A DNA stretch of 64,000 nucleotides from CAYUYM01 sp964449305 (GCA_964449305.1 CAYUYM010000002.1:1-64000); one strand, 5' to 3'; counted from the first letter of the stretch, positions 53,956-62,634 are shown. Notes: generated by a model not told the origin, from the sequence alone. Numbers and translations are program-made.

Positions 53956-54057
53956 GCACACCATTTTTCCATTGTGGCTCGTCTGGCGCGCAAACGCCGA
54001 TCCGGGGCGTTTCGTTCCCGGCATTTCGGAGGAATTTTCTCGTTTCGAAAAAACCCG

Positions 54058-54065
54058 TATCTTCC
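54058..54065 (+). promoter_or_regulatory. Candidate -7 promoter element (TATCTTCC)
   Basis: Preceded by TTTTCTCGTTTCGAAAAAA; the most AT-rich spot before the RAM/NuoE-like operon and its likely promoter. Confidence 0.45.
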
Positions 54066-54224
54066 TCCCTTCATTTGCGACTTCCAGTATCTCGAAAGCA
54101 CCAAACGATTGATCAGACCTGATAGAGCCACATCTCACCTGACCGGGAAGGGAGTCCGCCCACAGTGATCCCCCATGTCCTGAAGGTGGCGGCGCCCCAT
54201 TCACCACAAACCATGGAGCCCACT

Positions 54225-54719
54225 ATGAGCACGGGCGTGTACGCGCTTGCACGTTTTCAGCACCAGGACAACCTGCTTCCGGCTGCCGCCGTCATTGCCG
54301 CGCTCCCGGCCGTGACGCAGTGGGACGCTGTCGATGGCCACATGCACATTGTCATGAAACTCGCCGTGGCGCGTGAGGAGGTCCCCGGAGAGCTGCTAGC
54401 GCTGGACGGGCTGGCCGACATGCAGGTGGCCGAGATCATGGCCCCCCTTCCCGCCACTGCGACGATGGATCCCGCGGCGGCCCATGCCCGCGTCTTCATC
54501 GAGATCGATCACACGCGCGCCGGCGAGCTGCGACGGTGCCTCGCCGACGTCCCCGGCATCGTGGAATGCGAGGAGACCGCGGGCCCCTTCGATCTCGCCT
54601 GCCTGCTCCAGGCGCCCACCTTCAGCGACATCCAGCACATCGTCGACCGGAAGCTCCAACTGCTCGACGGCGTGGTGCGGATCCGCCAGAACCGCATCAT
54701 CGAACTCACCAGCTTATAG
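54225..54719 (+). CDS. Stand-alone tandem RAM (AsnC/Lrp ligand-binding) domain protein
   Basis: A 164-residue protein made of two ferredoxin-like RAM domains: residues ~4-75 (VYALARFQHQDNLLPAAAVIAAL...GLADMQVAEI) and ~85-160 (ARVFIEIDHTRAGELRRCLADVPGIVECEETAGPFDLACLLQAP...RIRQNRIIEL). There is no helix-turn-helix, so it cannot bind DNA like Lrp; such proteins may sense amino acids or act as adaptor subunits. GGAG six bases before ATG 54225 fixes this start; GTG 54165 is an alternative. Only 9 bp separate it from the nuoE-like gene, so it belongs to the redox operon. Confidence 0.78.
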   Translation: MSTGVYALARFQHQDNLLPAAAVIAALPAVTQWDAVDGHMHIVMKLAVAREEVPGELLALDGLADMQVAEIMAPLPATATMDPAAAHARVFIEIDHTRAGELRRCLADVPGIVECEETAGPFDLACLLQAPTFSDIQHIVDRKLQLLDGVVRIRQNRIIELTSL

Positions 54720-54728
54720 AGGACAGAA

Positions 54729-55220
54729 ATGGCAGAAACCGCAACTCCCGAGTTCAGGCCGTTCAACGTCGATCTCTGGAAACACGACGGGCATGCAGGC
54801 GCGCTCATCCCGCTCCTGCAATCGGCGCAGGACACCTATGGCTACGTCTCGGAAAAGGCCATCGACTCCATCAGCCATGTGACGGGCATCCCCTCAGCCG
54901 AGATCTATGGCGTGGTGACATTCTACGCCCAGTTCCGCACCAAGCCGCTCGGGAAGAACATCATCAAGGTGTGCAATGGCACCGCCTGTCATGTCAACGG
55001 CGCCAGGGCGGTCTACACCGTGATCCAGGACGAGCTCAACATCAACTACGACGAGACCTCCGACGATGGCATGTTCAGCCTCCTGTCTGTGGCATGCATC
55101 GGGTGCTGCTCGCTCGCACCTGTCATCACGATCAACGGTGAAACATACGGTCGGCTCACGTCGCAGAAACTGCGCAAGATTCTCAAGGATTTTCGTCGCC
55201 GTGCGGCGGAAGCGGAATAG
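54729..55220 (+). CDS. NuoE-like [2Fe-2S] subunit (HydC/HymA/StnA type)
   Basis: A 163-residue thioredoxin-like ferredoxin subunit. N-terminal helical bundle LIPLLQSAQDTYGYVSEKAIDSISHVTGIPSAEIYGVVTFYAQFR followed by the cluster ligands CNGTAC (C-x4-C) and CIGCC (C-x3-C). Such subunits pair with NuoF-like flavoproteins in NADH-dependent hydrogenases, formate dehydrogenases and bifurcating transhydrogenases. Cytosolic. Complex I membrane genes are absent, which excludes a nuo operon here. Confidence 0.93.
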   Translation: MAETATPEFRPFNVDLWKHDGHAGALIPLLQSAQDTYGYVSEKAIDSISHVTGIPSAEIYGVVTFYAQFRTKPLGKNIIKVCNGTACHVNGARAVYTVIQDELNINYDETSDDGMFSLLSVACIGCCSLAPVITINGETYGRLTSQKLRKILKDFRRRAAEAE

Positions 55221-55229
55221 GGGGCCATC

Positions 55230-56984
55230 ATGACCATCGTGAAAATCGGACTCGGAACCTGCGGCATCTCCGCCGGCGGGGAGAAAGTGTACAAGGCCTT
55301 CGAGGAGGAGCTGAAGGAGCGCCCCGATGCCTTCATCCTCCAGGAGACGGGCTGCATCGGCATGTGTTATCGCGAGGTGCTGGTGGAGGTGGACAACGGC
55401 GCCGCGCGGCATCTCTACGGCGACGTCACCCCCGACAGGGTGTCGCGCATCATCGACGAGGATGTCCTCGGAGGGATGGCGGTTGAAGAATGGCTCGTCA
55501 ACGGCGAGGGCCGCGAGGCGGGCTTCTTCGAGAACCAGGTGCGCATCGTGCTCCGCAACTGTGGCATCATCGATCCCGGTTCCATCGAGGAGTACATCGA
55601 CGCGGGTGGATACCAGGCGATCGAGAAGGCGCTCACCACCATGACGCCCGACGACGTGATCCGCGAGGTGGCGGAATCCGGACTGCGCGGACGCGGCGGC
55701 GGCGGCTTCCCGACGGGCACGAAATGGAGATTCACCCGCCAGGCCGCGGGGGATCTCAAGTACATCGTCTGCAACGCCGACGAAGGCGACCCGGGCGCGT
55801 TCATGGATCGCTCCGTGCTCGAATCCGATCCCCACGCGGTGCTCGAGGGCATGATCATCGCGGCCTACGCCATCGGTGCGTCGGACTCCTACATTTACTG
55901 CCGGGCCGAATACCCCAAGGCCATCACCCGGCTGCGCCAGGCCATCGCCCAGGCCCGCCGGAAGGGGCTGCTCGGCGACAACATCCTCGGCACGGGCTTC
56001 AGCTTCGAGATCAGAATCAAGGAGGGCGCCGGCGCGTTCGTCTGCGGCGAGGAAACGGCGCTCATCGCCTCCATCGAGGGACGCCGCGGCATGCCGCGCA
56101 TCCGGCCGCCCTTCCCGGCGGTGAAGGGATTGTGGGGCAGGCCCACGAACATCAACAATGTCGAGACCTTTGCGAACATCCCGTGGATCATCCTCAACGG
56201 CGGGGCGGCCTTCGCCGCCCACGGCACGGCCGACAGCAAGGGCACCAAGGTGTTCGCCATGGCGGGCAAGGTGGCACGCGCGGGTCTGATCGAGGTGCCC
56301 ATGGGCGTCACCATCAACTCCGTCATCTTCGACATCTGCGGCGGCATCGTCGACAACCGCCAGTTCAAGGCCGTCCAGATGGGCGGACCATCGGGCGGCT
56401 GCATCCCGGCCCACATGTGTGATCTGCCCATCGACTACCAGCAGATCAACAGCACCGGCGCCATCATGGGCTCCGGCGGCCTCATCGTGATGGACGAGAC
56501 CACCTGCATGGTGGATGTCGCCAAGTTCTTCCTCACCTTCACCCAGGCCGAATCCTGCGGGAAGTGCACCTTCTGCCGTATCGGCACCAAGCGCATGCTC
56601 GAAATCCTGGAGCGCATCACCGACGGAAAGGGCACGCTGGAGGATCTCGACAACCTCGAGGAACTGAGCGCCCAGATCAAGGCTGCATCCCTCTGCGGCC
56701 TCGGGCAGACAGCCCCGAACCCCGTCGTCACCACACTCAAGTACTTCCGTGATGAGTATGTGTCCCACATCGTGGACAGGAAATGCCCGGCGCATGTGTG
56801 CGCCCCGCTCATCGAGTACACCATCCTGGACAATTGCACCGGCTGCATGGTGTGCAAGCGCGCATGTCCCACCGAGGCCATCTCGGGCGAGAAAAAGGTA
56901 ATCCACGTCATCGATCAGGAACTCTGCATCAAGTGCGGCAAGTGTTTCGACGTATGCCGCTTTGATTCGGTGCTGAAGAATTGA
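55230..56984 (+). CDS. NuoF-like flavin/NADH-binding subunit with extra ferredoxin domains (HydB/HndC/StnB type)
   Basis: A 584-residue diaphorase subunit. Order: N-terminal thioredoxin-like [2Fe-2S] domain (GLGTCGISAGG; ETGCIGMC), FMN/NADH domain (GLRGRGGGGFPTGTKW; VCNADEGDPGAF), SLBB region, the 4Fe-4S motif ESCGKCTFCRIGT with distal Cys in SLCGLGQTAPNP, then two C-terminal 4Fe-4S clusters (CTGCMVCKRACP; CIKCGKCFDVC). This extended layout is that of electron-bifurcating HydB-type subunits rather than of complex I NuoF. A stop/TTG overlap or 8-bp gap leads to the large subunit. Confidence 0.93.
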   Translation: MTIVKIGLGTCGISAGGEKVYKAFEEELKERPDAFILQETGCIGMCYREVLVEVDNGAARHLYGDVTPDRVSRIIDEDVLGGMAVEEWLVNGEGREAGFFENQVRIVLRNCGIIDPGSIEEYIDAGGYQAIEKALTTMTPDDVIREVAESGLRGRGGGGFPTGTKWRFTRQAAGDLKYIVCNADEGDPGAFMDRSVLESDPHAVLEGMIIAAYAIGASDSYIYCRAEYPKAITRLRQAIAQARRKGLLGDNILGTGFSFEIRIKEGAGAFVCGEETALIASIEGRRGMPRIRPPFPAVKGLWGRPTNINNVETFANIPWIILNGGAAFAAHGTADSKGTKVFAMAGKVARAGLIEVPMGVTINSVIFDICGGIVDNRQFKAVQMGGPSGGCIPAHMCDLPIDYQQINSTGAIMGSGGLIVMDETTCMVDVAKFFLTFTQAESCGKCTFCRIGTKRMLEILERITDGKGTLEDLDNLEELSAQIKAASLCGLGQTAPNPVVTTLKYFRDEYVSHIVDRKCPAHVCAPLIEYTILDNCTGCMVCKRACPTEAISGEKKVIHVIDQELCIKCGKCFDVCRFDSVLKN

Positions 56985-56992
56985 GGCGCACC

Positions 56993-59900
56993 ATGATCAC
57001 TCTCACCATCAATGGCCGACAGGTCACCGCTTCCGAGGATCGCACCATTCGCGAGATCTGCCACGAGCAGAACATCGACTCCATCCCGACCCTCTGTCAC
57101 GACGAGAAACTCCCGCCCTTCGGCTCCTGCTTCCTGTGCGTGGTGGAGGTGGAGGGGCAGAGCCGCCTGTTCCCCGCCTGCTCCACCAAGCCGGTGCAGG
57201 GCATGGTCATCCATACACGCTCCGACAAGGTGGTGCGTGCGCGCAAGACCTGCCTCGAGCTGCTCCTGTCGGATCACTATGCGGACTGTTTCGGCCCCTG
57301 CCGCCTCAACTGCCCGGCGGACATCGACATCCAGGGCTACATGTCGCTCATCAGTCTCGGCAAGTTTCGCGAGGCGGTGGCGTTGATCAAGGAGAAGAAT
57401 CCGCTTCCGAGCGTCTGCGGCCGCGTCTGCACGCGCAAATGTGAGCTCAACTGCCGCCGCAACCTGCTCGACGAACCGGTGGGCATCGACTTTCTCAAGC
57501 GCTATGTGGCCGATTGGGACATGATCGACGAGATGTGGCAGCCCGAGGTGAAGCCGCTCAACGGGAAGCGCGTGGCGGTGATCGGTTCGGGCCCCGCGGG
57601 CATGACCTGTGCCTACTACCTGCGCCTCGAAGGCTACCACCCCACCGTGCACGAAGCCCTGCCGGATCTTGGCGGCATGCTCCGCTATGGCATCCCGGAA
57701 TACCGCCTCCCCAAGGAGGTGCTGGCGAAGGAGATCAACTGGATCCTCGACCTTGGCGTCGACGTCCACACGAACACCAAGCTCGGCCGCGATTTCACCA
57801 TGGACCACCTCTTTGAGCAGGGTTACTCAGCAGTGTTTGTTGCACTCGGCGCACAGATCGGCAAGCCCATGCAGGTGGAGAACGAGGATGTTCGTGGCGT
57901 GCTGAGCGGTGTGGAATTCCTGAAGCAGGTGGAGATGAAGACAAACCCCGACATGAAGGGGCGCGTGGTGGTGGTGGGTGGTGGCAACACCGCCATTGAT
58001 GCCGCTCGCACGTCGCTGCGCCTTGGGGCGGATGAAGTGATCCTGCTCTACCGCCGGACGCGGAACGAAATGCCGGCCAACATGATCGAGATAGAAGCCG
58101 CCGAACACGAGGGTGTCAGGATGGAATTCCTGGCGGCACCCGTGCGCGTCAATGTGGAGGACGAGCGCATGGCATCAATCGATTGCATCCGCATGGAGCT
58201 CGGTGAACCCGATGCCAGCGGCCGCCGCCGCCCGGTGGTGGTCCAGGGTTCGGAGTACACGCTGACATGCGACTGGGTGATCTCCGCGATCGGGCAGGAA
58301 CCGGATCTCGACGGCGTGGCCGGCGCGGGCGACATCAAGGTCACGAAGTGGAGCACCATCGTCGCGCGCCCCGGCACCTTTGCCACCGACCGCCCAGGCG
58401 TGTTCTCGGGTGGCGATGTGGTTTCCGGTCCCGCCGACGCCATTGATGCGATCGCTGCCGGCAGGCTCGCAGCCGAAGCCATCCACAAGTTCATCGAGAC
58501 GGGCGTGGTGGATCCCATCCGCAAGCGCTTCGAGTCCACACGCGATGCCTTCCACACACTGGTGGAGGCCGACATCCCCGGTGTTCCGAAAGTGGAACGC
58601 AACGTGGCCTCCGAGCGCCCGGCTCATGAGCGCATCCACGATTTCAAGGAGGTCGAGTTCGCGTACACGGTGGAGGAGGCGATGGAGGAGACGCTGCGCT
58701 GCGCCGAATGCGGCTGCGATGTGGGTCTCGCCTGCGCACTTCAGGATTACTGCACGGAATACGGGGTGGATCAGCACCGCTTCATCGGGGAGTTCAACCG
58801 CTACTCGGTGGACACGCGTCATCCCTTCATCAAGATCGATTCCAACAAGTGCATCCGCTGCGGTCGGTGCGTGAACACCTGCGCCGATGTGCTCAACGTG
58901 GCCGCCCTCGGTTTCGTGAACCGCGGCTTCCGCACCATCGTGAAGCCCGCGCTCGAGAAGGCCCTGCATGAAACGAACTGCGTCTCCTGCGGCAACTGCA
59001 TCGACGTGTGCCCCACTGGAGCGCTGGTGGAGAAGATGCCCTACCGCCGATCGGGTCCCTGGGTGATGGAGCCGGTGTTCAACGTGTGCAACCACTGCTC
59101 GGTGGGCTGCAATGTGACGGTGAACGTGAAGACCTCCGACATTTTCTTCATCTCCGGAGCCTCGCCCGAACTTCCGCCGAACCATGGCGAGCTCTGTGTG
59201 CGCGGGCGTTTCGGGTACCAGCAGTATCTCGACGGAACGCGGCAGAAACACCCGATGGTCCGCCGGGGCGGGCAGCTTGTGGAGGTGGGCTGGGATGAAG
59301 CGTTCAACGTCGTACAGGCGGGTTTCGAGCGCATCCTCGAGGACCACGGCCCGCAGGCCCTCGCCGTGGCGGCATCACCCAAGCTGACGAACGAGGAGCT
59401 GTATGCGGCCGGCCGGTTGGCTCGCGCCGCAATGGGGACGAACACGATCTTCTCCTTCCACCAGCTCCAGAACGGCGCTGACTACCACGCGCTTGATGCC
59501 ATGCTTGGGACCACCGCATCCACCGTCGGGATGGAGGAGTTCCTCGACGCGGATCTCTACCTGGTGCTCGGAGGCAACCCCACGCAGGAGAACCCCGTGC
59601 TCGGCTGGCAGATGAAGCGCCGGATGAAACAGGGCACGGCATCCATCGTGATCAATTCCGCCGCCATCGATCTCACGAGCCACGCGTCCGTGTGGGCCGA
59701 TCCGCGGCGCGGCAGTGCCACGGCGCTGCTCAACGGCGTCATCGCCGAGATCGTCCGCCGGGAGGCCTACGACGCCGCGTTCATCGCAGCACACACCACC
59801 GGCTTCGATGCGGTGCGCGACAGGCTGGCAGCTCCCGACCTCGCCGAGGTGGCCGCGGTGACGGGGGTGACGCAGGAGAAGATCCTCGCCATGGTGGATC

Positions 59901-60703
59901 TTTTGTGCGACCCATCGCGGAGGATCGTCGCCTGGTACAACATGGAAAGCCGCATCGAGCGTGCCTCAAACGATGCGGATGCACTGGCCACGCTCATGCT
60001 GCTGCTTGGCAGGATCGGCAGGCCCGGATCGGGCATCGCGCTTCTCTCGGGACAGTGCAACACCGAGGGCATGCGCCGTGCCGGCTTCGATGCGCACCTG
60101 CTGCCCGGCGGCATGCCGCCCGACACGGGAGATGCCACGGTGGTCAACGCCCTTTGGGGCATGGACTGCGCGGCGCTCATCCGAGAGGCGGGCACGAACA
60201 TCGGCCGGACCATGCGTGAGGACAGAATCCGCGGCATGGTGATTCTCGGCGAGAATCCCGCCGTATCGCCGGACTACAACGCCTTCATCAACGCGCTGGA
60301 ATTCCGTGTCGTCTGCGATCTGTGGCTGACCGAGACAGCGCAGGCGGCTGATGTGTTCCTGCCGTTCTCGACGCATCTCGAGACGGAGGGAGCCTTCACG
60401 AACTGGTGCGGCAAGATACAGCGGGCGACGCCGATCGGCGATCCTGCCAACGGTATGGAGGGCTTCGCCATCATTGCCCACATGGCCGCTCTGCTCGGAC
60501 GGCCCTTTGATGCATCGATCGCGACCGCAACCGATGAGCTCGAACGTCTCACCGTGTCCGTCACACCCGGATTTGCCACCCCCGATGGGCGTGCCCACTT
60601 CCAGCATCATGCGGAACATGTGAGTCACATCCCCGCGGTGGTGCCCCAAGTGCTGGAGCTCGATGCCCGTGTGGCGGACAGGATGAAGCTCATCAGGGCA
60701 TGA
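56993..60703 (+). CDS. Large fused redox subunit: 2Fe-2S + GltD-like + 2x4Fe-4S + FDH-like domain without Cys/Sec ligand
   Basis: A 1236-residue cytosolic protein. Order: [2Fe-2S] domain (C35, C46, C49, C63); Fer4_20/GltD-type Fe-S domain (C99, C103, C107; C142, C146, C150, C154); FAD site GSGPAG (198-203) and NADPH site VVVGGGNTAIDAA (~326-339); two 4Fe-4S clusters (C620 and C663 groups); then a bis-MGD oxidoreductase-like domain with a 4Fe-4S site (C699, C702, C706, C735). In formate dehydrogenases a Cys/Sec follows ~90 residues later; the aligned position is Q826 (FHQLQNGADYHAL), and the usual Lys after the last cluster Cys is Arg (CVRGRFG). So formate oxidation is doubtful; NADPH/ferredoxin/NADH transhydrogenation as in StnABC is likelier (inference). 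ATG 56993 has GAGG; TTG 56981 is an alternative. Confidence 0.9.
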   Translation: MITLTINGRQVTASEDRTIREICHEQNIDSIPTLCHDEKLPPFGSCFLCVVEVEGQSRLFPACSTKPVQGMVIHTRSDKVVRARKTCLELLLSDHYADCFGPCRLNCPADIDIQGYMSLISLGKFREAVALIKEKNPLPSVCGRVCTRKCELNCRRNLLDEPVGIDFLKRYVADWDMIDEMWQPEVKPLNGKRVAVIGSGPAGMTCAYYLRLEGYHPTVHEALPDLGGMLRYGIPEYRLPKEVLAKEINWILDLGVDVHTNTKLGRDFTMDHLFEQGYSAVFVALGAQIGKPMQVENEDVRGVLSGVEFLKQVEMKTNPDMKGRVVVVGGGNTAIDAARTSLRLGADEVILLYRRTRNEMPANMIEIEAAEHEGVRMEFLAAPVRVNVEDERMASIDCIRMELGEPDASGRRRPVVVQGSEYTLTCDWVISAIGQEPDLDGVAGAGDIKVTKWSTIVARPGTFATDRPGVFSGGDVVSGPADAIDAIAAGRLAAEAIHKFIETGVVDPIRKRFESTRDAFHTLVEADIPGVPKVERNVASERPAHERIHDFKEVEFAYTVEEAMEETLRCAECGCDVGLACALQDYCTEYGVDQHRFIGEFNRYSVDTRHPFIKIDSNKCIRCGRCVNTCADVLNVAALGFVNRGFRTIVKPALEKALHETNCVSCGNCIDVCPTGALVEKMPYRRSGPWVMEPVFNVCNHCSVGCNVTVNVKTSDIFFISGASPELPPNHGELCVRGRFGYQQYLDGTRQKHPMVRRGGQLVEVGWDEAFNVVQAGFERILEDHGPQALAVAASPKLTNEELYAAGRLARAAMGTNTIFSFHQLQNGADYHALDAMLGTTASTVGMEEFLDADLYLVLGGNPTQENPVLGWQMKRRMKQGTASIVINSAAIDLTSHASVWADPRRGSATALLNGVIAEIVRREAYDAAFIAAHTTGFDAVRDRLAAPDLAEVAAVTGVTQEKILAMVDLLCDPSRRIVAWYNMESRIERASNDADALATLMLLLGRIGRPGSGIALLSGQCNTEGMRRAGFDAHLLPGGMPPDTGDATVVNALWGMDCAALIREAGTNIGRTMREDRIRGMVILGENPAVSPDYNAFINALEFRVVCDLWLTETAQAADVFLPFSTHLETEGAFTNWCGKIQRATPIGDPANGMEGFAIIAHMAALLGRPFDASIATATDELERLTVSVTPGFATPDGRAHFQHHAEHVSHIPAVVPQVLELDARVADRMKLIRA

Positions 60704-60815
60704 CGCGACCGGTCGGACCACAGCGGGAAGCATCACAGGCCGGCATCGGTCTGCCCGTTCCATTTCCATGAACCAGGGGGGGAAGAAATGGCAGGAAGAA
60801 GGGCATTTCTTTTCC

Positions 60816-60823
60816 TACATTTG
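60816..60823 (+). promoter_or_regulatory. Candidate -7 promoter element (TACATTTG)
   Basis: Exact TAnnTTTG match 30 bp before the thioredoxin-like gene start, in an AT-rich pocket (ATTTCTTTTCC upstream). Confidence 0.55.
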
Positions 60824-60853
60824 CGCAATTGTTTCCGAACACAGGAAATCCCC

Positions 60854-61375
60854 ATGTGCCGCTTCCTTGTCCCGATCCTTCTCATCACCCTGTCACTGAC
60901 CACCCTCGCCCAGAAGGCGGAGAAGCCTGCCGTCGCTCCCGCGGAGAAGTCCCACGTCCGCATCTACGATGACACGGTCGACGCCATGGCAGCGCTTGAT
61001 GCTGCGGTCGCACGGGCCGGGGTGTCGAGACGGCATGTGCTGGTGCAGGTGGGTGGGAACTGGTGTCCCTGGTGCATCAAGTTCCACACGCTGTGCAGCA
61101 CGAATGCGCGCATCGACTCGCTGTTGCGGGCGGATTACGAGGTGGTGCTGGTGAACTACAGCAGGGAGAATCAGAATCGTGAGGCGATGAAGCGCCTGGG
61201 GTACCCGCAACGGTTCGGATTCCCGGTGTTCGTGGTGCTCGATGGGCGGGGGTCGCGGCTGCACACACAGGATTCGGGCTTTCTTGAGGGCGGATCCGCA
61301 CATGATCCGGAGAAGGTGCTGACCTTCCTGCGCAGCTGGACACCGGGCGCACTCGATCCCGACAGGTACCGATAA
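60854..61375 (+). CDS. Exported thioredoxin-like protein
   Basis: A 173-residue exported thioredoxin-fold protein. Signal peptide FLVPILLITLSLTTLAQ, helix DAMAALDAAVARAGVSRRHVLVQV, active site GGNWCPWCIKF, cis-Pro loop FGFPVFVVLDGRG, C-terminal VLTFLRSW. Resembles the thioredoxin_7 family. AGGAAA precedes the start at 60854. A second periplasmic thioredoxin besides 9239; its target is not apparent. Confidence 0.88.
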   Translation: MCRFLVPILLITLSLTTLAQKAEKPAVAPAEKSHVRIYDDTVDAMAALDAAVARAGVSRRHVLVQVGGNWCPWCIKFHTLCSTNARIDSLLRADYEVVLVNYSRENQNREAMKRLGYPQRFGFPVFVVLDGRGSRLHTQDSGFLEGGSAHDPEKVLTFLRSWTPGALDPDRYR

Positions 61376-61396
61376 CAGGAGCCGGGACCGAACATC

Positions 61397-62353
61397 ATGA
61401 CCGACCGCACCAGAGGCGCGGACATCGACGACCGCACAGGCTCTGAGATGTTCCTTCGCAACATCATGAACAGCCAGCGCATCGTGGGTGGGGCATTTGA
61501 GGACGCCCTGGCCGACATCCTTGATCAATACGCGGCCTACGCCGGGACGACAGAGGGGGGCAAGGTGTCGGCATCGGTCCTCACGCGGAGGATCGGGCGT
61601 GAGATTCGTCGTGGACTGGCGGGGCTGCATCCCAACGGCTTCGAGTTCGCCATCTGGTTGTGGGATGTGGCGCCCATCCATCATATCGAGATCCAAGCCG
61701 ACTCGGCACTGCGCATGCGTGAGCTGGTGTTCTACTATCTGCGCACGTTGGCGGCGATCATCACGCAGGACTACGTGGCCCAGCAGCCCGACAGGGCGGG
61801 GCAGGTGGTGGAGCTGTTGGATTCGAGCATTCTGTACCTCGACGCCCGCAACCTTCTGGTGTTGTCGGGACTGTTGTCGCAGTATCAGGATCAGGTGATC
61901 CAGCAGTATCATGAGCTGCTGGCGCTGGCGGAGGGGAGGCAGGTGCGGCGCAAGCTTCTGCCGCTTGTCGTCTGTGAAGCCGCAGTGGAGCGTCACCCCG
62001 AACACACGTCACGGTGCCTTGCATTGGCGGAGCGGATCTTTCCGAGCACCGGAGACAGGATACTGGGGTATGCGATGTTCAAGGCATTGACTGCGGCGCT
62101 ATGGCACGGAGAATCGGGTGCCTTCGCGGAGTTTCTTGTATCGCGGGAGTTGGAACCGGACCCCTTCATCCGCAGGATGTTTGCCGATATCATCGCCGGT
62201 GGAGATGCGCGGTTGTTCACACCAGAGTTCGTGACAAAGGCAGTGCCCGTGCTGACCACTTGGGAGCGCGAAGCGGGCCGCCAGCAGCGTCCCGGATTCC
62301 TGCGAGCGTTGAAGGCGCTGGAACGGCGGGGGCCGGACGGGGCCAGACCTTAA
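61397..62353 (+). CDS. Conserved-looking helical protein of unknown function, multi-copy 3' end
   Basis: A 318-residue mostly helical soluble protein without any domain I recognise. Features: GLHPNGFEFAIWLWDVAPIHHIEIQADSALRMRELVFYYLRTLAAIIT in the middle and a C-terminal low-complexity GPDGARP. The TAA stop lies inside the palindrome of the downstream repeat (62345-62390). A diverged copy of its last ~25 codons reappears at 62553-62634, showing that a paralogue or rearranged copy exists. 21 bp after the thioredoxin gene. Confidence 0.6.
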   Translation: MTDRTRGADIDDRTGSEMFLRNIMNSQRIVGGAFEDALADILDQYAAYAGTTEGGKVSASVLTRRIGREIRRGLAGLHPNGFEFAIWLWDVAPIHHIEIQADSALRMRELVFYYLRTLAAIITQDYVAQQPDRAGQVVELLDSSILYLDARNLLVLSGLLSQYQDQVIQQYHELLALAEGRQVRRKLLPLVVCEAAVERHPEHTSRCLALAERIFPSTGDRILGYAMFKALTAALWHGESGAFAEFLVSRELEPDPFIRRMFADIIAGGDARLFTPEFVTKAVPVLTTWEREAGRQQRPGFLRALKALERRGPDGARP

Positions 62354-62390
62354 GGTCTTCTTAGACAGATCTTAGAAGACCTTAAGGTCT
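62345..62390. repeat. Palindromic repeat, 17-bp inverted arms (AGACCTTAAGGTCTTCT)
   Basis: Arms 62345-62361 and 62374-62390 are exact reverse complements around a 12-base loop, and each arm contains the 14-base palindrome AGACCTTAAGGTCT. It overlaps the stop of the upstream gene and can act as a terminator on both strands. A second copy starts at 62626 and is cut by the assembly gap, so this is a dispersed or tandem repeat. Confidence 0.85.
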
Positions 62391-62431
62391 CTCTTAGTCT
62401 CCTAAGCTACAATACACATCCGCCCTCTCGC

Positions 62432-62531
62432 TCAGCGCACCACAAGCTTCGCCACAGCAGCCCCCTGCGGTGCCTGCATCCGTAAGATGTACGTCCCCGC
62501 TCGCAGCCCTCCCAAGCGCCGCGTCATCGCC
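62432..62531 (-). pseudogene. Orphan copy of a T9SS C-terminal sorting domain end
   Basis: On the minus strand this reads TRRLGGLRAGTYILRMQAPQ followed by GAAVAKLVVR and TGA at 62432-62434, the terminal strands of a Por secretion tail. It is nearly identical (one mismatch over about 77 bases) to 62766-62842 on the far side of the gap. Upstream of residue ~30 the match breaks off into the gene-end copy at 62553, so no complete gene can be attached here. A remnant or an assembly duplicate. Confidence 0.7.
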
Positions 62532-62552
62532 ATACCACCGCTTCGCGCCGTG

Positions 62553-62634
62553 CGGATTCCTGCGGGCGTTGCAGTCGCTGGAACGTCGCGAGCCGGGGCC
62601 GGACGGGGCAGGGCCGGACGGGGCCAGACCTTAA
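62553..62634 (+). pseudogene. Partial duplicate of the 3' end of the 61397-62353 gene
   Basis: Reads GFLRALQSLERREPGPDGAGP and DGARP then TAA, versus GFLRALKALERRGPDGARP in the intact gene: the same end with substitutions and an extra GPDGA-type unit. Followed by the second palindromic repeat at 62626. The differences mean it is a diverged copy, not a simple read overlap. Confidence 0.75.

Larger units (their letters stand above)
53898..54224. other. Intergenic region before the redox operon
   Basis: Holds the 53913-53955 hairpin, an AT-rich block (54030-54065) with the TATCTTCC promoter word, and ~150 bp of leader up to the RAM gene. No coding potential apart from short shadow frames. The long leader could hold regulatory RNA structure, but I see no known riboswitch consensus. 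Confidence 0.55.

Noticed and set aside
54894..56906. 670-codon minus-strand frame across the NuoE/NuoF-like genes
   Set aside because: Antisense to strongly conserved Fe-S subunits; not a protein-like sequence.
54729..56984. Respiratory complex I operon
   Set aside because: Only NuoE/NuoF-like genes occur, the NuoF has extra ferredoxin domains, and no membrane nuo genes follow.
56993..60703. Plain annotation as catalytic formate dehydrogenase alpha subunit
   Set aside because: The Mo-ligand Cys/Sec is not present at the expected place and the GltD/NuoG-like parts dominate; kept as an FDH-like domain only.
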